From positions 1-64,000 of the forward strand of contig NZ_JACOFU010000002.1 in assembly GCF_014284275.1 (NCBI RefSeq): a stretch of 64,000 nt of DNA. The letters run 5' to 3'. The translations under genes were made by a program, and so were the position numbers. Every line of letters starts with the position of its first letter. The stretch's first letter is position 1. Shown in pieces: positions 55,983-64,000 of this stretch. This DNA comes from Affinundibacterium amnicola. GTDB lineage: Bacteria; Pseudomonadota; Gammaproteobacteria; Burkholderiales; Burkholderiaceae_D. The notes beneath the pieces are model-generated. The model worked only from the letters and a program-made list of their open reading frames with translations, did no database searches and was not told the DNA's origin.

Positions 55983-58862
55983 TTACTCGTAATCGCTCAT
56001 CGGTACACAAGCACAGAACAAGTTACGATCGCCGTAAACGTTGTCCGCACGGCCTACTGGTGCCCAGTATTTCTGCTTGCGTAAAGCGGGTACTGGATAG
56101 GCTGCAACTTCACGACCATAGGCATGACTCCATTCATTCGCAACCAATACTTCTGCCGTATGTGGTGCGTTTTTGAGTGGATTGTCTTTAGCGTCAAATT
56201 CACCGCTGGCGACTTTGGCGATTTCTTCACGGATAACGATCATCGCATCGATGAAACGATCCAACTCCGCTTGTGATTCGCTTTCTGTCGGTTCTATCAT
56301 CAAGGTACCAGGAACTGGGAAGCTCATGGTTGGTGCGTGGAAACCAAAGTCGATCAAACGTTTGGCAACGTCTTCATTCGAAATACCTGTCGCATCCGTC
56401 AATGGGCGCAAGTCCAAAATACATTCATGCGCGACCAAGCCATCATGACCTGAGTAAAGCACTGGGTAATGAGGTGCCAGACGCTTAGCGATGTAGTTTG
56501 CTGCCAGAATTGCTGTTTCGGTAGCCGCTTTCAAGCCCTCAGAACCCATCATTGCGATGTACATCCAAGAGATTGGCAAGATTGAAGCTGAACCGAATGG
56601 TGCTGCGCTCACTGCGGAGATACCATCTTCACCACGTACGTAGCCAGTGGACTTTTGGTTCGGCAAGAATTTTGCCAAATGCGCACCCACTGCAACTGGA
56701 CCAACACCTGGGCCGCCGCCACCGTGAGGGATACAGAAAGTTTTGTGCAAGTTCAAATGACTGACGTCACCACCGAATTTACCCGGTGCAGCAACACCAA
56801 CCAGTGCATTCATATTCGCGCCGTCAACGTACACCTGACCGCCGTGTGCATGAACGATTTCGCACAGAGTTTGAATGCCCTCTTCAAACACACCATGCGT
56901 GGATGGATAAGTCACCATCGCCGCTGCCAGATTGGCGCTATGTTTTTCTGCTTTGGCTTTCAAGTCGACCAAATCAACGTTACCGTTGTCATCACATGCA
57001 ACAACCACAACTTCCATGCCGACCATAGAAGCAGAAGCTGGATTCGTACCGTGTGCTGAAGATGGAATCAGACAAATATTACGATGCGCTTCACCGCGAG
57101 ATTGGTGGTAAGCCTGAATCACTAACAAACCTGCGTACTCACCTTGAGAGCCGGCGTTCGGTTGCAAGGAGACGGCATCGTAACCAGTCGCTGCGCACAA
57201 CATCGCTTCTAACTGATCAATCATTTCGCGGTAGCCAATAGTTTGGTCATTCGGTGCGAATGGATGGATATTAGAAAATTCTGGCCATGTCACTGGAATC
57301 ATTTCGGACGTTGCATTCAACTTCATCGTGCAAGAACCCAGCGGGATCATGGTGCGATCCAAAGCCAAATCTTTGTCCGCCAAACTACGCAAATAACGCA
57401 GCATTTCATGTTCAGCGTGATAGCGATTGAAGGTTGGATGCGCCAAGTACGCTGTAGTACGTGCCAAAGCTGCTGGGAAAGCATCCGCTACTGTCGCTTC
57501 AGTTGCGTCGAAATTTGGCGTTGCTTTACCTTGAGCAAATACAGCCCACAAAGCTTCGATATCGGCACGTGTCGCTGTTTCATCCAAAGAAACACCTACT
57601 TGAGTCGCACTGATTTGGCGCAAGTTAAAACCCGCTGCCTGTGCTACCGCGTGAACCGCGGATGCATCAGTAACATTGATGGTCAATGTGTCGAAGAAAC
57701 TGCTGTTGGCAATTGCTACACCCATTTGTTTCAAACCAGCAGCCAATGTGCCAGTCAAACGATGTGTGCGTTGCGCGATTTGTTTCAAACCTGCTGGGCC
57801 GTGATACACCGCATACATAGACGCGATCACTGCCAACAACACTTGTGCTGTACAAATATTCGAAGTCGCTTTTTCGCGGCGGATATGTTGTTCACGTGTT
57901 TGCAGTGCCAAGCGATAAGCTTGTTTGCCTTGTGCATCCACTGTCACACCAACCAAGCGGCCAGGCATAGAGCGCTTGAACGCATCTTTCGTACCCATGA
58001 AACCAGCGTGTGGACCGCCGAAGCCAAGCGGTACACCAAAGCGTTGGCTGTTACCAACCACGACGTCTGCACCCCAAGTGCCTGGCGCTTCAATTAAAGT
58101 CAATGCCAACAAATCTGCTGCTGCAATGACCATTGCTCCTTTTGCGTGAATCGCCGTTGCAAATTCACGGTAATCACGGATTTCACCGTCTACGCTTGGA
58201 TATTGCAAGAGTACGCCGAAACAGTCGTTTTCGATTGCTTCATTACCTGTGCAGGTACGCACTTCTATACCCAAAGGTTTAGCACGTGTTTCGATGATTT
58301 CACGTGTCTGTGGCAAAACGTCGTCAGCGACGTAAAACACATTGGAATTAGATTTGCCAACGCGTTGGATCAAGGTCATCGCTTCTGCAGCGGCTGTACC
58401 TTCGTCCAGCATAGACGCGTTCGCGATGTCCATGCCAGTCATATCCATGATGACTTGTTGGAAATTCAAAATCGCTTCCAAGCGACCTTGAGAAATTTCT
58501 GGCTGATATGGCGTGTATGCCGTATACCAAGCTGGATTTTCAAAAATATTACGCAAAATCACGCCTGGCGTGTGCGTGTTGTAATAGCCTTGACCGATGA
58601 AAGACTTGAGCACTTTATTTTTGCTCGCCAAGGCTTTCAATGTTGCCAAAGCTTCTGTTTCAGATTTTGCTTCAGTGAAATCCGCTAAAGGCAAAACGTC
58701 GTGACGACGGATATTCGCCGGAACAATCGCGTCAATTAACGCGGTACGATTCGCATAGCCCAACACTTTGAGCATAGCAGCTTGTTCTGCTTCTGATGGG
58801 CCGATATGACGGGCGATAAAGGCATCATGTGCCTCAAGTTGGGAAAGGCTAGTACGTGTCAT
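55983..58862 (-). CDS. gcvP: Glycine dehydrogenase (decarboxylating), P protein
   Basis: GcvP decarboxylates glycine with pyridoxal phosphate and passes the aminomethyl group to lipoylated GcvH. 959 aa, the fused homodimeric form. N-terminal [25 protein letters not shown]-binding Lys in [20 protein letters not shown]-terminal [19 protein letters not shown]. Third gene of gcvT-gcvH-gcvP, 213 bp after gcvH with a palindromic repeat between. Confidence 0.98.
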   Translation of the reverse strand: MTRTSLSQLEAHDAFIARHIGPSEAEQAAMLKVLGYANRTALIDAIVPANIRRHDVLPLADFTEAKSETEALATLKALASKNKVLKSFIGQGYYNTHTPGVILRNIFENPAWYTAYTPYQPEISQGRLEAILNFQQVIMDMTGMDIANASMLDEGTAAAEAMTLIQRVGKSNSNVFYVADDVLPQTREIIETRAKPLGIEVRTCTGNEAIENDCFGVLLQYPSVDGEIRDYREFATAIHAKGAMVIAAADLLALTLIEAPGTWGADVVVGNSQRFGVPLGFGGPHAGFMGTKDAFKRSMPGRLVGVTVDAQGKQAYRLALQTREQHIRREKATSNICTAQVLLAVIASMYAVYHGPAGLKQIAQRTHRLTGTLAAGLKQMGVAIANSSFFDTLTINVTDASAVHAVAQAAGFNLRQISATQVGVSLDETATRADIEALWAVFAQGKATPNFDATEATVADAFPAALARTTAYLAHPTFNRYHAEHEMLRYLRSLADKDLALDRTMIPLGSCTMKLNATSEMIPVTWPEFSNIHPFAPNDQTIGYREMIDQLEAMLCAATGYDAVSLQPNAGSQGEYAGLLVIQAYHQSRGEAHRNICLIPSSAHGTNPASASMVGMEVVVVACDDNGNVDLVDLKAKAEKHSANLAAAMVTYPSTHGVFEEGIQTLCEIVHAHGGQVYVDGANMNALVGVAAPGKFGGDVSHLNLHKTFCIPHGGGGPGVGPVAVGAHLAKFLPNQKSTGYVRGEDGISAVSAAPFGSASILPISWMYIAMMGSEGLKAATETAILAANYIAKRLAPHYPVLYSGHDGLVAHECILDLRPLTDATGISNEDVAKRLIDFGFHAPTMSFPVPGTLMIEPTESESQAELDRFIDAMIVIREEIAKVASGEFDAKDNPLKNAPHTAEVLVANEWSHAYGREVAAYPVPALRKQKYWAPVGRADNVYGDRNLFCACVPMSDYE

Positions 58863-58937
58863 GGTATTTGTGGGGGTGAAAACTGGTTAGAACAGATTTT
58901 GGCAAATCACGGATGGTTCGAAATCTCCGGATCTATT

Positions 58938-59070
58938 TGATGCCCCGAGAAAGTCAATTATCGGGATGCAGTACAAGGCAAGGAGCAAAAAACTCGCACA
59001 GCAATATGTCGATATTGCGCGCATTTGCAACGCCGTAATGCGCCCGAGAATTGAGTTTATCGGGGCATCA
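58938..59070. repeat. Intergenic palindromic repeat, copy 1 (gcvH-gcvP)
   Basis: 133 bp with perfect 11 bp terminal inverted repeats (TGATGCCCCGA at 58938-58948 and TCGGGGCATCA at 59060-59070). Its core shares strings with copies 2 and 3: GGATGCAGT near the left, ATTGCG and TTTGCAACGCCGTAATGCG near the right. Confidence 0.85.
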
Positions 59071-59075
59071 AAAAT

Positions 59076-59453
59076 TTAGCCGATATTTTTTTGGTATGCT
59101 TCTGCACTCATGAGTGCATCAACATCCGCTGCATTTGCTGGCTTCAATTTGAACAACCATGCATCAAATGCACCTGCATTGATAGAATCTGGTGCATCAA
59201 CAACTGCGTCATTCACTGCAACAACTTCACCAGCGACTGGTGCGTACACATCGCCCGCTGCTTTCACAGATTCAATCACGCAGCAATCTTTACCCGCAGC
59301 CAATACCGTACCGACTTTTGGTACTTCAACGAAAACGATATCGCCCAATGCATCTTGTGCGAAATCAGTAATACCAACGGACACTGTACCGTCGGCTTCA
59401 ACGCGTACCCATTCGTGGGATTCTGTGTATTTACGATCTGCTGGAACTGTCAT
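59076..59453 (-). CDS. gcvH: Glycine cleavage system H protein
   Basis: 125 aa. GcvH carries lipoate and shuttles the aminomethyl group among P, T and L proteins. DRKYTESHEWVRVE start, lipoyl Lys in IESVKAAGDVYAPVAGEV, C-terminal LMSAEAYQKNIG. GGAG 6 nt upstream supports the ATG at 59453 over one four codons earlier. Confidence 0.98.
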   Translation of the reverse strand: MTVPADRKYTESHEWVRVEADGTVSVGITDFAQDALGDIVFVEVPKVGTVLAAGKDCCVIESVKAAGDVYAPVAGEVVAVNDAVVDAPDSINAGAFDAWLFKLKPANAADVDALMSAEAYQKNIG

Positions 59454-59517
59454 GTTGTTCTCCAAAAAAATTTAAAAATAATTCGAAATAATTTCTTCTT
59501 GTACTTCTGAATAATCA

Positions 59518-59638
59518 GGGATCGCCAAAAATTCAATTATAGAGATGCAGTCTAAGACGTAAACCGGAACAATACGTCGGTATTGCGAGGATTTACAACG
59601 CCGGAATGCGCTCTAGAATTGGATTTGTGGTGACTCCC
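59518..59638. repeat. Intergenic palindromic repeat, copy 2 (gcvT-gcvH)
   Basis: 121 bp reaching the gcvT stop codon. Imperfect terminal inverted repeats (GGGATCGCCA / TGGTGACTCCC) and a core AGAGATGCAGTCTAAG ... GGTATTGCGAGGATTT ... ACAACGCCGGAATGCGCTCT that aligns with copies 1 and 3. Confidence 0.8.
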
Positions 59639-60762
59639 TAAGCTACTAAAACCTTACCATTACGCACAAACGGCAATTTCACTACAGTTGCTGCTAATTG
59701 TTTATCGCGAATCTGTACGTGTACTGTGTCGCCAATCGCTACACCCATAGGCAAACGTGCCAAGGCGATTGCTTCTTGCATACTTGGGCTGAAAGTACCA
59801 CTAGTGATTTCGCCATCGCCATGCGGTGTAACAACTTTTTGATGGGCACGCAAAATGCCGCCTTTTTCACGCAAAATCAAGCCTAGAAATTGTTGGGTTT
59901 GACCTTGTTCCTGCAAAGCTTTTTTGCCGACGAAATCACGTTCTGCCACCAGATCAATCGTCCACGCCAAACCAGCATTTAATGGATTAACAGTTTCATC
60001 CATATCCTGACCATACAAATTCATACCCGCTTCTAAACGCAAAGTGTCGCGTGCGCCCAAACCTGCTGGTTTGACGCCAACTGCCGCCAAGGCATTCCAC
60101 AAGTCCGTGATGCGTTCTGCAGAAACTGCAATTTCAAAACCGTCTTCACCAGTGTAACCAGTGCGTGCCACCATGACCTCGCCGAAGGCTGTGCCATCAA
60201 CGATCACAGCATTAAATGGTTTCATTTCCGCACTGACTGCTTTAGTTTCTGGCAGTACTTCCCATGCTTTAGCGCGCGCGTTCGGGCCTTGTACTGCGAT
60301 CAAGCCGTAAGAATTTGCACCGTCGCGACGTTGAGTAATCGTGACACCAGCTTTGGTAGCGGCATTGTGCGCATTCATCCAAGCGACGTCTTTTTCTGCT
60401 GTGCCAGCATTCACCACCAGGCGGAACCAGCTTTCGTTCATGAAGTAGATGATCAAATCATCGATCACTGTGCCTTCAGGATTTAACATCGCTGAATACA
60501 GGGCTTTACCAGAAACTTGTAATTTATCGACATTGTTCGCAACCAGACCACGCAAGAAGCTGCGGACATTCTCGCCTTTGATATCAACCACGCACATGTG
60601 GGAAACGTCGAACATACCGACATCGGTACGCACAGCGTGATGTTCTTCAATTTGAGAACCATAGTTAACTGGCATATCCCAGCCACCGAAATCAACCATC
60701 TTCGCGCCGGCTGCACGATGTGCTGCGTTCAAGGGAGTTACTTTAAGAGTTGCTTGCGTCAT
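59638..60762 (-). CDS. gcvT: Glycine cleavage system aminomethyltransferase, T protein
   Basis: 374 aa. GcvT releases ammonia from the aminomethyl-lipoyl intermediate and makes methylene-tetrahydrofolate. [39 protein letters not shown], the catalytic Asp in [24 protein letters not shown] region, and [18 protein letters not shown] folate-binding segment ([13 protein letters not shown]). First gene of the operon, about 220 nt after the glycine riboswitch. Confidence 0.98.
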   Translation of the reverse strand: MTQATLKVTPLNAAHRAAGAKMVDFGGWDMPVNYGSQIEEHHAVRTDVGMFDVSHMCVVDIKGENVRSFLRGLVANNVDKLQVSGKALYSAMLNPEGTVIDDLIIYFMNESWFRLVVNAGTAEKDVAWMNAHNAATKAGVTITQRRDGANSYGLIAVQGPNARAKAWEVLPETKAVSAEMKPFNAVIVDGTAFGEVMVARTGYTGEDGFEIAVSAERITDLWNALAAVGVKPAGLGARDTLRLEAGMNLYGQDMDETVNPLNAGLAWTIDLVAERDFVGKKALQEQGQTQQFLGLILREKGGILRAHQKVVTPHGDGEITSGTFSPSMQEAIALARLPMGVAIGDTVHVQIRDKQLAATVVKLPFVRNGKVLVA

Positions 60763-60840
60763 GTGAGAGCCTCAGTACCGATAATGGACAAAAAAAGGGA
60801 CGAAAAAAAACATACGATTTTGTGACTTCTTCGTATGTAA

Positions 60841-60974
60841 TTGGTTATCTCTAGAATTCGATTTTGAGGATGCAATGCTAGGCGCAAATGCTGCTATACA
60901 TTGGTTTTGCGAGGATCGCATTTGCAAAACCGACAACGCAGTGCGCCTCATAATCGGATTATAGAGGTGACCAA
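60841..60974. repeat. Intergenic palindromic repeat, copy 3 (riboswitch-gcvT)
   Basis: 134 bp with imperfect 12 bp terminal inverted repeats (TTGGTTATCTCT / AGAGGTGACCAA). Core GAGGATGCAATGCTAGGCGCAAA ends and TTTTGCGAGGAT, GACAACGCAGTGCGCCTCA parallel copies 1 and 2. It lies in the 5' UTR between riboswitch and gcvT. Confidence 0.8.
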
Positions 60975-60983
60975 TAAAATCGT

Positions 60984-61224
60984 TACCCCTCTGTCCTGGT
61001 ACCTGAGAGATTACGAGAATTGAGTTTAAACTGCCCCTAAACTGATTCTCGTCGCACCTTCGGTGGGTAGTTCAATGTCTGATAGTTCAGCACACTGCTA
61101 CCGCTCTCCAGAGTAGGGGAGTTTTCACACAACCCCGCTGATCGGTCCTTTTGCCTGAGAGTTTGTTGGGTATTAGCCCCTTCGGCGGCGGTGCACTCTG
61201 TGAGTCACAGCTCTCTCCCGATCA
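60984..61224 (-). ncRNA. Tandem glycine riboswitch
   Basis: Two successive aptamers on the minus strand. Aptamer 1 (~61140-61224) begins GATCGGGAGAGAGC and has CGCCGAAGGGGC and ACTCTCAGGCAAAAGGACC. Aptamer 2 (~60985-61121) begins ACTCCCCTACTCTGGAGAGC and has CACCGAAGGTGCG and CTCTCAGGTACCAGGACAG. Linked aptamers that bind glycine cooperatively normally switch on gcv operons; gcvT follows. Confidence 0.95.
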
Positions 61225-61233
61225 AGTGCCGCG

Positions 61234-61239
61234 ATTATA
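61234..61239 (-). promoter_or_regulatory. -10 element of the gcv promoter
   Basis: TATAAT on the minus strand, 10 nt upstream of the first riboswitch helix. No good -35 hexamer at 16-18 bp, so an activator may be needed. Confidence 0.6.
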
Positions 61240-61378
61240 ACCCGAAACATCTGGGTGATTTCCTATCGCAGCACTTTTTTTCACATTTTATTGAGTAATA
61301 AAGTGTCAATTGTCTTATGCAAATAAGCACTAAACAAACACAAATTGAAGCATAGATAGACGGCAACACATTACGGAT

Positions 61379-61464
61379 AGTAGGGTGCGCCGTGCGCACC
61401 AGGTATTAGTATTGTGCAGACAGCTATCCTTGTTCGGACATTGGTGCGCATGGCGCACCCTACT
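61379..61464. repeat. MITE-like inverted repeat
   Basis: 23 bp arms at 61379-61401 and 61442-61464, one mismatch, 40 bp loop. Each arm is itself palindromic (GGTGCGC-CGT-GCGCACC). The composition, GC-rich in an AT-rich gap, and the TAGGGTGCGC end recall small non-autonomous repeats found in many genomes. Confidence 0.75.
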
Positions 61465-61487
61465 TGATTGCTTTCATCCATCAATCA

Positions 61488-63188
61488 TTATTCTTGCACT
61501 CGCTCGGGCTTTACTACAACACTATCAGCAGTATGATTTGCCGCTGCGCTACCCACCGCCAATATTGGTTGACGAGGTGGCTCACCCCACATGCCTTTTC
61601 CACGCGCATAGTAAGCATGCAAATAGCCCCAATACACCAAACCATCAGCACTGCGCGGATCGAGCAAATAGAATCCCAAGCGACCTAAGGGCTGATTCAA
61701 AGGCACGTATAGCGCTTTATCCAAAGTCTCTTTTGTCCAGGAATAGCCAGCCCGCTTTTCTGGAACTTGTTCTTTCCACTGTCCCTTGATTTGCGAGGTA
61801 AAAATCCCTTGGAAAGTATCTTTCGCAATATTTCGTTCCGTTTCATGGAAATACATCAAAGCCTGATCTTTAGGACGCGCTGATCCTGGCAAAACTTTCA
61901 AGCCATGCGCTTCCAATATTGGTCGTAATTTTTCGGCATAGGCTGGATCGACCAGATAGCCTTGTGGTACGCGGATTTCATCGACCGCTTTGAAGGCGAC
62001 ATAAGCGGGCAAGTCCATCTTTGTGCGTGATTTTTCACCGATAATTTGACCGTTGGCGTCTTTAACCGGATCTACCACCTCAAAACTATAGGTCTCCGCC
62101 AAACTCATTTCTGTGCGCAAAGGCAGACGTGCATCATTGTTTTTCCACTGATCTGCCCAGCGTGCTTTTGCGGCGAATTGTTCGCGCTTAACTTGCTCTT
62201 TATTCGCAGCTAACCAACGCAACAACTCCACCACGTAGAGTCGATTATCTTCAATTCGGTCTTTAAAACTACGGTACACATAGGATTCCACCAAAATGCC
62301 CAGCGCATATTGCAGGGTCGGATAATTACTCACCAAATTGGGCGAAGAAAATGCCGATTCCCAAGCAACAATCTGCTTATCTTTGTTAAAGCGGAAATTC
62401 CCATAATCATAAGTGGGCATACCACGCGGCAGCATCGTGGCTCGCACATCCGTCAGCATTTTGCGATTCAGTGCCTGCAAAGGTGCATCACCACCTGTCG
62501 CCCATGCAGGTTCATAGGTAATATGAAAGCCGTGATAGCTACCATTGGTCGTATGTAAATCAAAGACCGCCGCTGGTTGAAAGTCTTGATACATCGCCAG
62601 CATCCAGCGTGTATTTGCCGCCGCAGCTTTCATCATGTCGCGATTCAAATCTATCCCAAAGACATTTTCACGTGGCCCAACACCATGATCTGGATTCGGT
62701 TGATGGCGGCGATTTAAAGGATCTTGCGCATCAGCGCCATCTGCATTGTAGGTCGGCAAGGTGACGATTTCTATCGCTTGACGTATCTCGGGATATTTAC
62801 CTTGCACTAATTCGCGCAAGATAATTTGCATCGCATCTTTTCCCTCAACTTCACCAGCATGAATACCTGCATTGATATACACGCGCAGGGGATCTTTTCC
62901 CGTTGCAGCCAAACGCCAAGCATTTAATGCCTGCCCCGTTTCGGTATTGCGTGGCGCAGTTTTCGGCTGATAGGTTGTCAGCGATTTATCCTTCTTTTGC
63001 AAAGCCGCCATAAACTGCGCTACATCGGCAACGGTGCTTGTACTCTGATAATTATTTTGTTCGAAACGTGCTTGCGGCCAGTCCTGAGCCTTTGCTTGAG
63101 AGGATTTTTGCGCAAAACTGGACGCAGACATGCTACTCAAACAAGCAACTAGGCTGAGCGCTAATATGGATTGATTGTTAGATTTCAT
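61488..63188 (-). CDS. Exported M14-family zinc carboxypeptidase-like protein
   Basis: 566 aa. Signal peptide (~1-26, ending SASSFAQ). M14 catalytic set: H110 and E113 (GIHAGEVEG), arginine in LNRDM, H212 (FDLHTTNG) and general base E301 (GILVESYVYR). A ~230-residue C-terminal region of unknown fold follows. It probably trims peptides in the periplasm or outside the cell. The neighbouring gene is an M28 aminopeptidase, which suits peptide use. Confidence 0.88.
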   Translation of the reverse strand: MKSNNQSILALSLVACLSSMSASSFAQKSSQAKAQDWPQARFEQNNYQSTSTVADVAQFMAALQKKDKSLTTYQPKTAPRNTETGQALNAWRLAATGKDPLRVYINAGIHAGEVEGKDAMQIILRELVQGKYPEIRQAIEIVTLPTYNADGADAQDPLNRRHQPNPDHGVGPRENVFGIDLNRDMMKAAAANTRWMLAMYQDFQPAAVFDLHTTNGSYHGFHITYEPAWATGGDAPLQALNRKMLTDVRATMLPRGMPTYDYGNFRFNKDKQIVAWESAFSSPNLVSNYPTLQYALGILVESYVYRSFKDRIEDNRLYVVELLRWLAANKEQVKREQFAAKARWADQWKNNDARLPLRTEMSLAETYSFEVVDPVKDANGQIIGEKSRTKMDLPAYVAFKAVDEIRVPQGYLVDPAYAEKLRPILEAHGLKVLPGSARPKDQALMYFHETERNIAKDTFQGIFTSQIKGQWKEQVPEKRAGYSWTKETLDKALYVPLNQPLGRLGFYLLDPRSADGLVYWGYLHAYYARGKGMWGEPPRQPILAVGSAAANHTADSVVVKPERVQE

Positions 63189-63245
63189 TTTTATTTTTTG
63201 AGCTTAAAACTAGAAAATTAGGTGTCAAATCGATTCTGACTGAAC

Positions 63246-63290
63246 ATAAAAAAAACGACCTGAGTAAAAGTTTACTCAAGTCGTTTTTTT
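63246..63290. terminator. Bidirectional terminator between two peptidase genes
   Basis: Long near-perfect stem from ACGACCTGAGTAAA pairing with TTTACTCAAGTCGT (one mismatch, 3 nt loop), A8 before and T7 after. 26 bp past the M28 gene stop. Confidence 0.9.
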
Positions 63291-63316
63291 GCAAAGATAA
63301 GCGAGGGCTCCGTGAA

Positions 63317-64000
63317 TTACTGAGCAGATTGACGCTGTTTCCAAGCATTCAGATATTTCGATGCTTTAGGATTTTTCTCATCCCATTTAGGAATCGTTTT
63401 GCTATTGGCAATCTGTTCAACCGCAACCGCAACCGCACGATTTACCTTTGCCATATTATCGTAATCAATTTTGTGCGCTTCATCGCCAAGGCCATGATAG
63501 TCAGGGAAGCCATAGGCAACGCTGATGGTATGCGCCGGAATTCCTTGATCTGCAAGCGCTTGATTATCGCTGGCACCAAAATATTTATCACTATTCACAG
63601 GATGCTTCCAAACATTGATGCCGGTTTTATCACCAGCCTGTTTGATAATGGCACCAACTTCCGAGAAATCAAATCCGGTGACACCAACTGAAGCAACTTG
63701 CGGGCCTTCGGAATCATCAGTACGACCAACTTGTTCAATATTGATACCAGCTATCGTTTTTTCGATAGGGAAAACCGGGTTCTTACCGTAGTAACGCGAA
63801 CCGACCAAGCCTTTTTCTTCACCAAAGAAAGTCATGAACACGATACTGCGTTTTGGACGTTCTTTCATACCAGCGAAAGCTTTGGCTAATTCGATCACAG
63901 ATACGGTTCCACTAGCATCGTCATTCGCACCATTAAAAATCTTATCGCCTTCTGCATTCGCCTTGATACCGACGTGATCGTAATGCGCTGTCACCAACAC
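63317..64000 (-). CDS. M28-family aminopeptidase, C-terminal part
   Basis: 227 residues; the 5' end lies beyond the window. Zinc-binding residues: H in LVTAHYDHVG, D in NGANDDASGT, EE in FFGEEKGLVGS, then Asp/His in INIEQVG and a final His in GFPDYHGLGDE. All expected ligands of the two-zinc site are present. The methionine at the edge is internal, not a start. The protein ends in a Lys/Gln-rich tail. Confidence 0.92.
   Translation of the reverse strand: MLVTAHYDHVGIKANAEGDKIFNGANDDASGTVSVIELAKAFAGMKERPKRSIVFMTFFGEEKGLVGSRYYGKNPVFPIEKTIAGINIEQVGRTDDSEGPQVASVGVTGFDFSEVGAIIKQAGDKTGINVWKHPVNSDKYFGASDNQALADQGIPAHTISVAYGFPDYHGLGDEAHKIDYDNMAKVNRAVAVAVEQIANSKTIPKWDEKNPKASKYLNAWKQRQSAQ

Noticed and set aside
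57243..58097. Rightward open frame of 284 codons
   Set aside because: It is antisense to gcvP, which is certain from its motifs; the translation is rich in Cys, His and Arg and resembles no family.
58146..58688. Rightward open frame of 180 codons
   Set aside because: Also antisense to the well-supported gcvP N-terminal half, with a composition atypical of proteins.

Overview
The window looks like chromosome from a moderately low-GC betaproteobacterium of the Burkholderiales, most likely family Oxalobacteraceae (Undibacterium- or Herminiimonas-like). The reasons are the 5' end of the 16S gene with its typical Burkholderiales leader and tandem promoters, and several gene orders characteristic of that order: lepA-lepB-DUF4845-rnc-era-recO-pdxJ-acpS-uvrC, leuC-entericidin-leuD-leuB-asd-fimV-truA, rpsF-priB-rpsR-rplI-dnaB and gcvT-gcvH-gcvP. 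The taxon is inferred from gene content and was not checked by any search.

Layout. 1-660: start of an rRNA operon reading leftward with two promoters. 670-2702: NAD synthesis (nadA-nadC). About 2743-11464: a probable 8.7 kb integrated element, bounded by a 13 bp direct repeat that coincides with the terminator of tRNA-Leu(UAA). It carries a P4-type tyrosine recombinase with arm-type repeats and a three-gene cargo: a STAS-like/GHKL ATPase, a 1014-residue protein with phosphoribosyltransferase-like motifs, and a receiver domain fused to a calcineurin-like phosphoesterase. I do not recognise this trio as a named system. It is the best candidate in the window for an undescribed signalling or defence module. 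11522-12166: tRNA-Leu, tRNA-Cys and three near-identical tRNA-Gly genes.

12210-31794, all leftward, is housekeeping: phospholipid synthesis (pgsA), repair (uvrC, recO), lipid and vitamin cofactors (acpS, pdxJ), era/rnc, protein export and translation (lepB, lepA), truA, fimV, asd, the leucine operon with an entericidin gene nested inside it, and aroC. 32045-37416, rightward, holds a receiver/GGDEF/EAL phosphodiesterase with a damaged GGDEF motif, a LytS/LytR-type two-component pair, and a secreted HExxH protein. 37484-42398, leftward, has a Pit phosphate transporter with its DUF47 partner, dnaB and the rpsF-priB-rpsR-rplI ribosomal operon. lexA at 42690 has two SOS boxes.

43594-51776 looks like a unit for using cyanophycin or a related aspartyl peptide: a YfcC-type permease and an AstE/AspA-type metallohydrolase face an RpiR-type regulator, a TonB-dependent receptor and an exported cyanophycinase. 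51876-55331 has an Mpo1-like membrane protein, a TonB-C-domain protein and an exported M9 collagenase. 55983-61239 is the glycine cleavage operon with a tandem glycine riboswitch, and a related 121-134 bp palindromic repeat sits in each of its three intergenic spacers. The right end carries an M14 metallocarboxypeptidase and a truncated M28 aminopeptidase. Together with the collagenase and cyanophycinase these suggest a bacterium that feeds on proteins and peptides.
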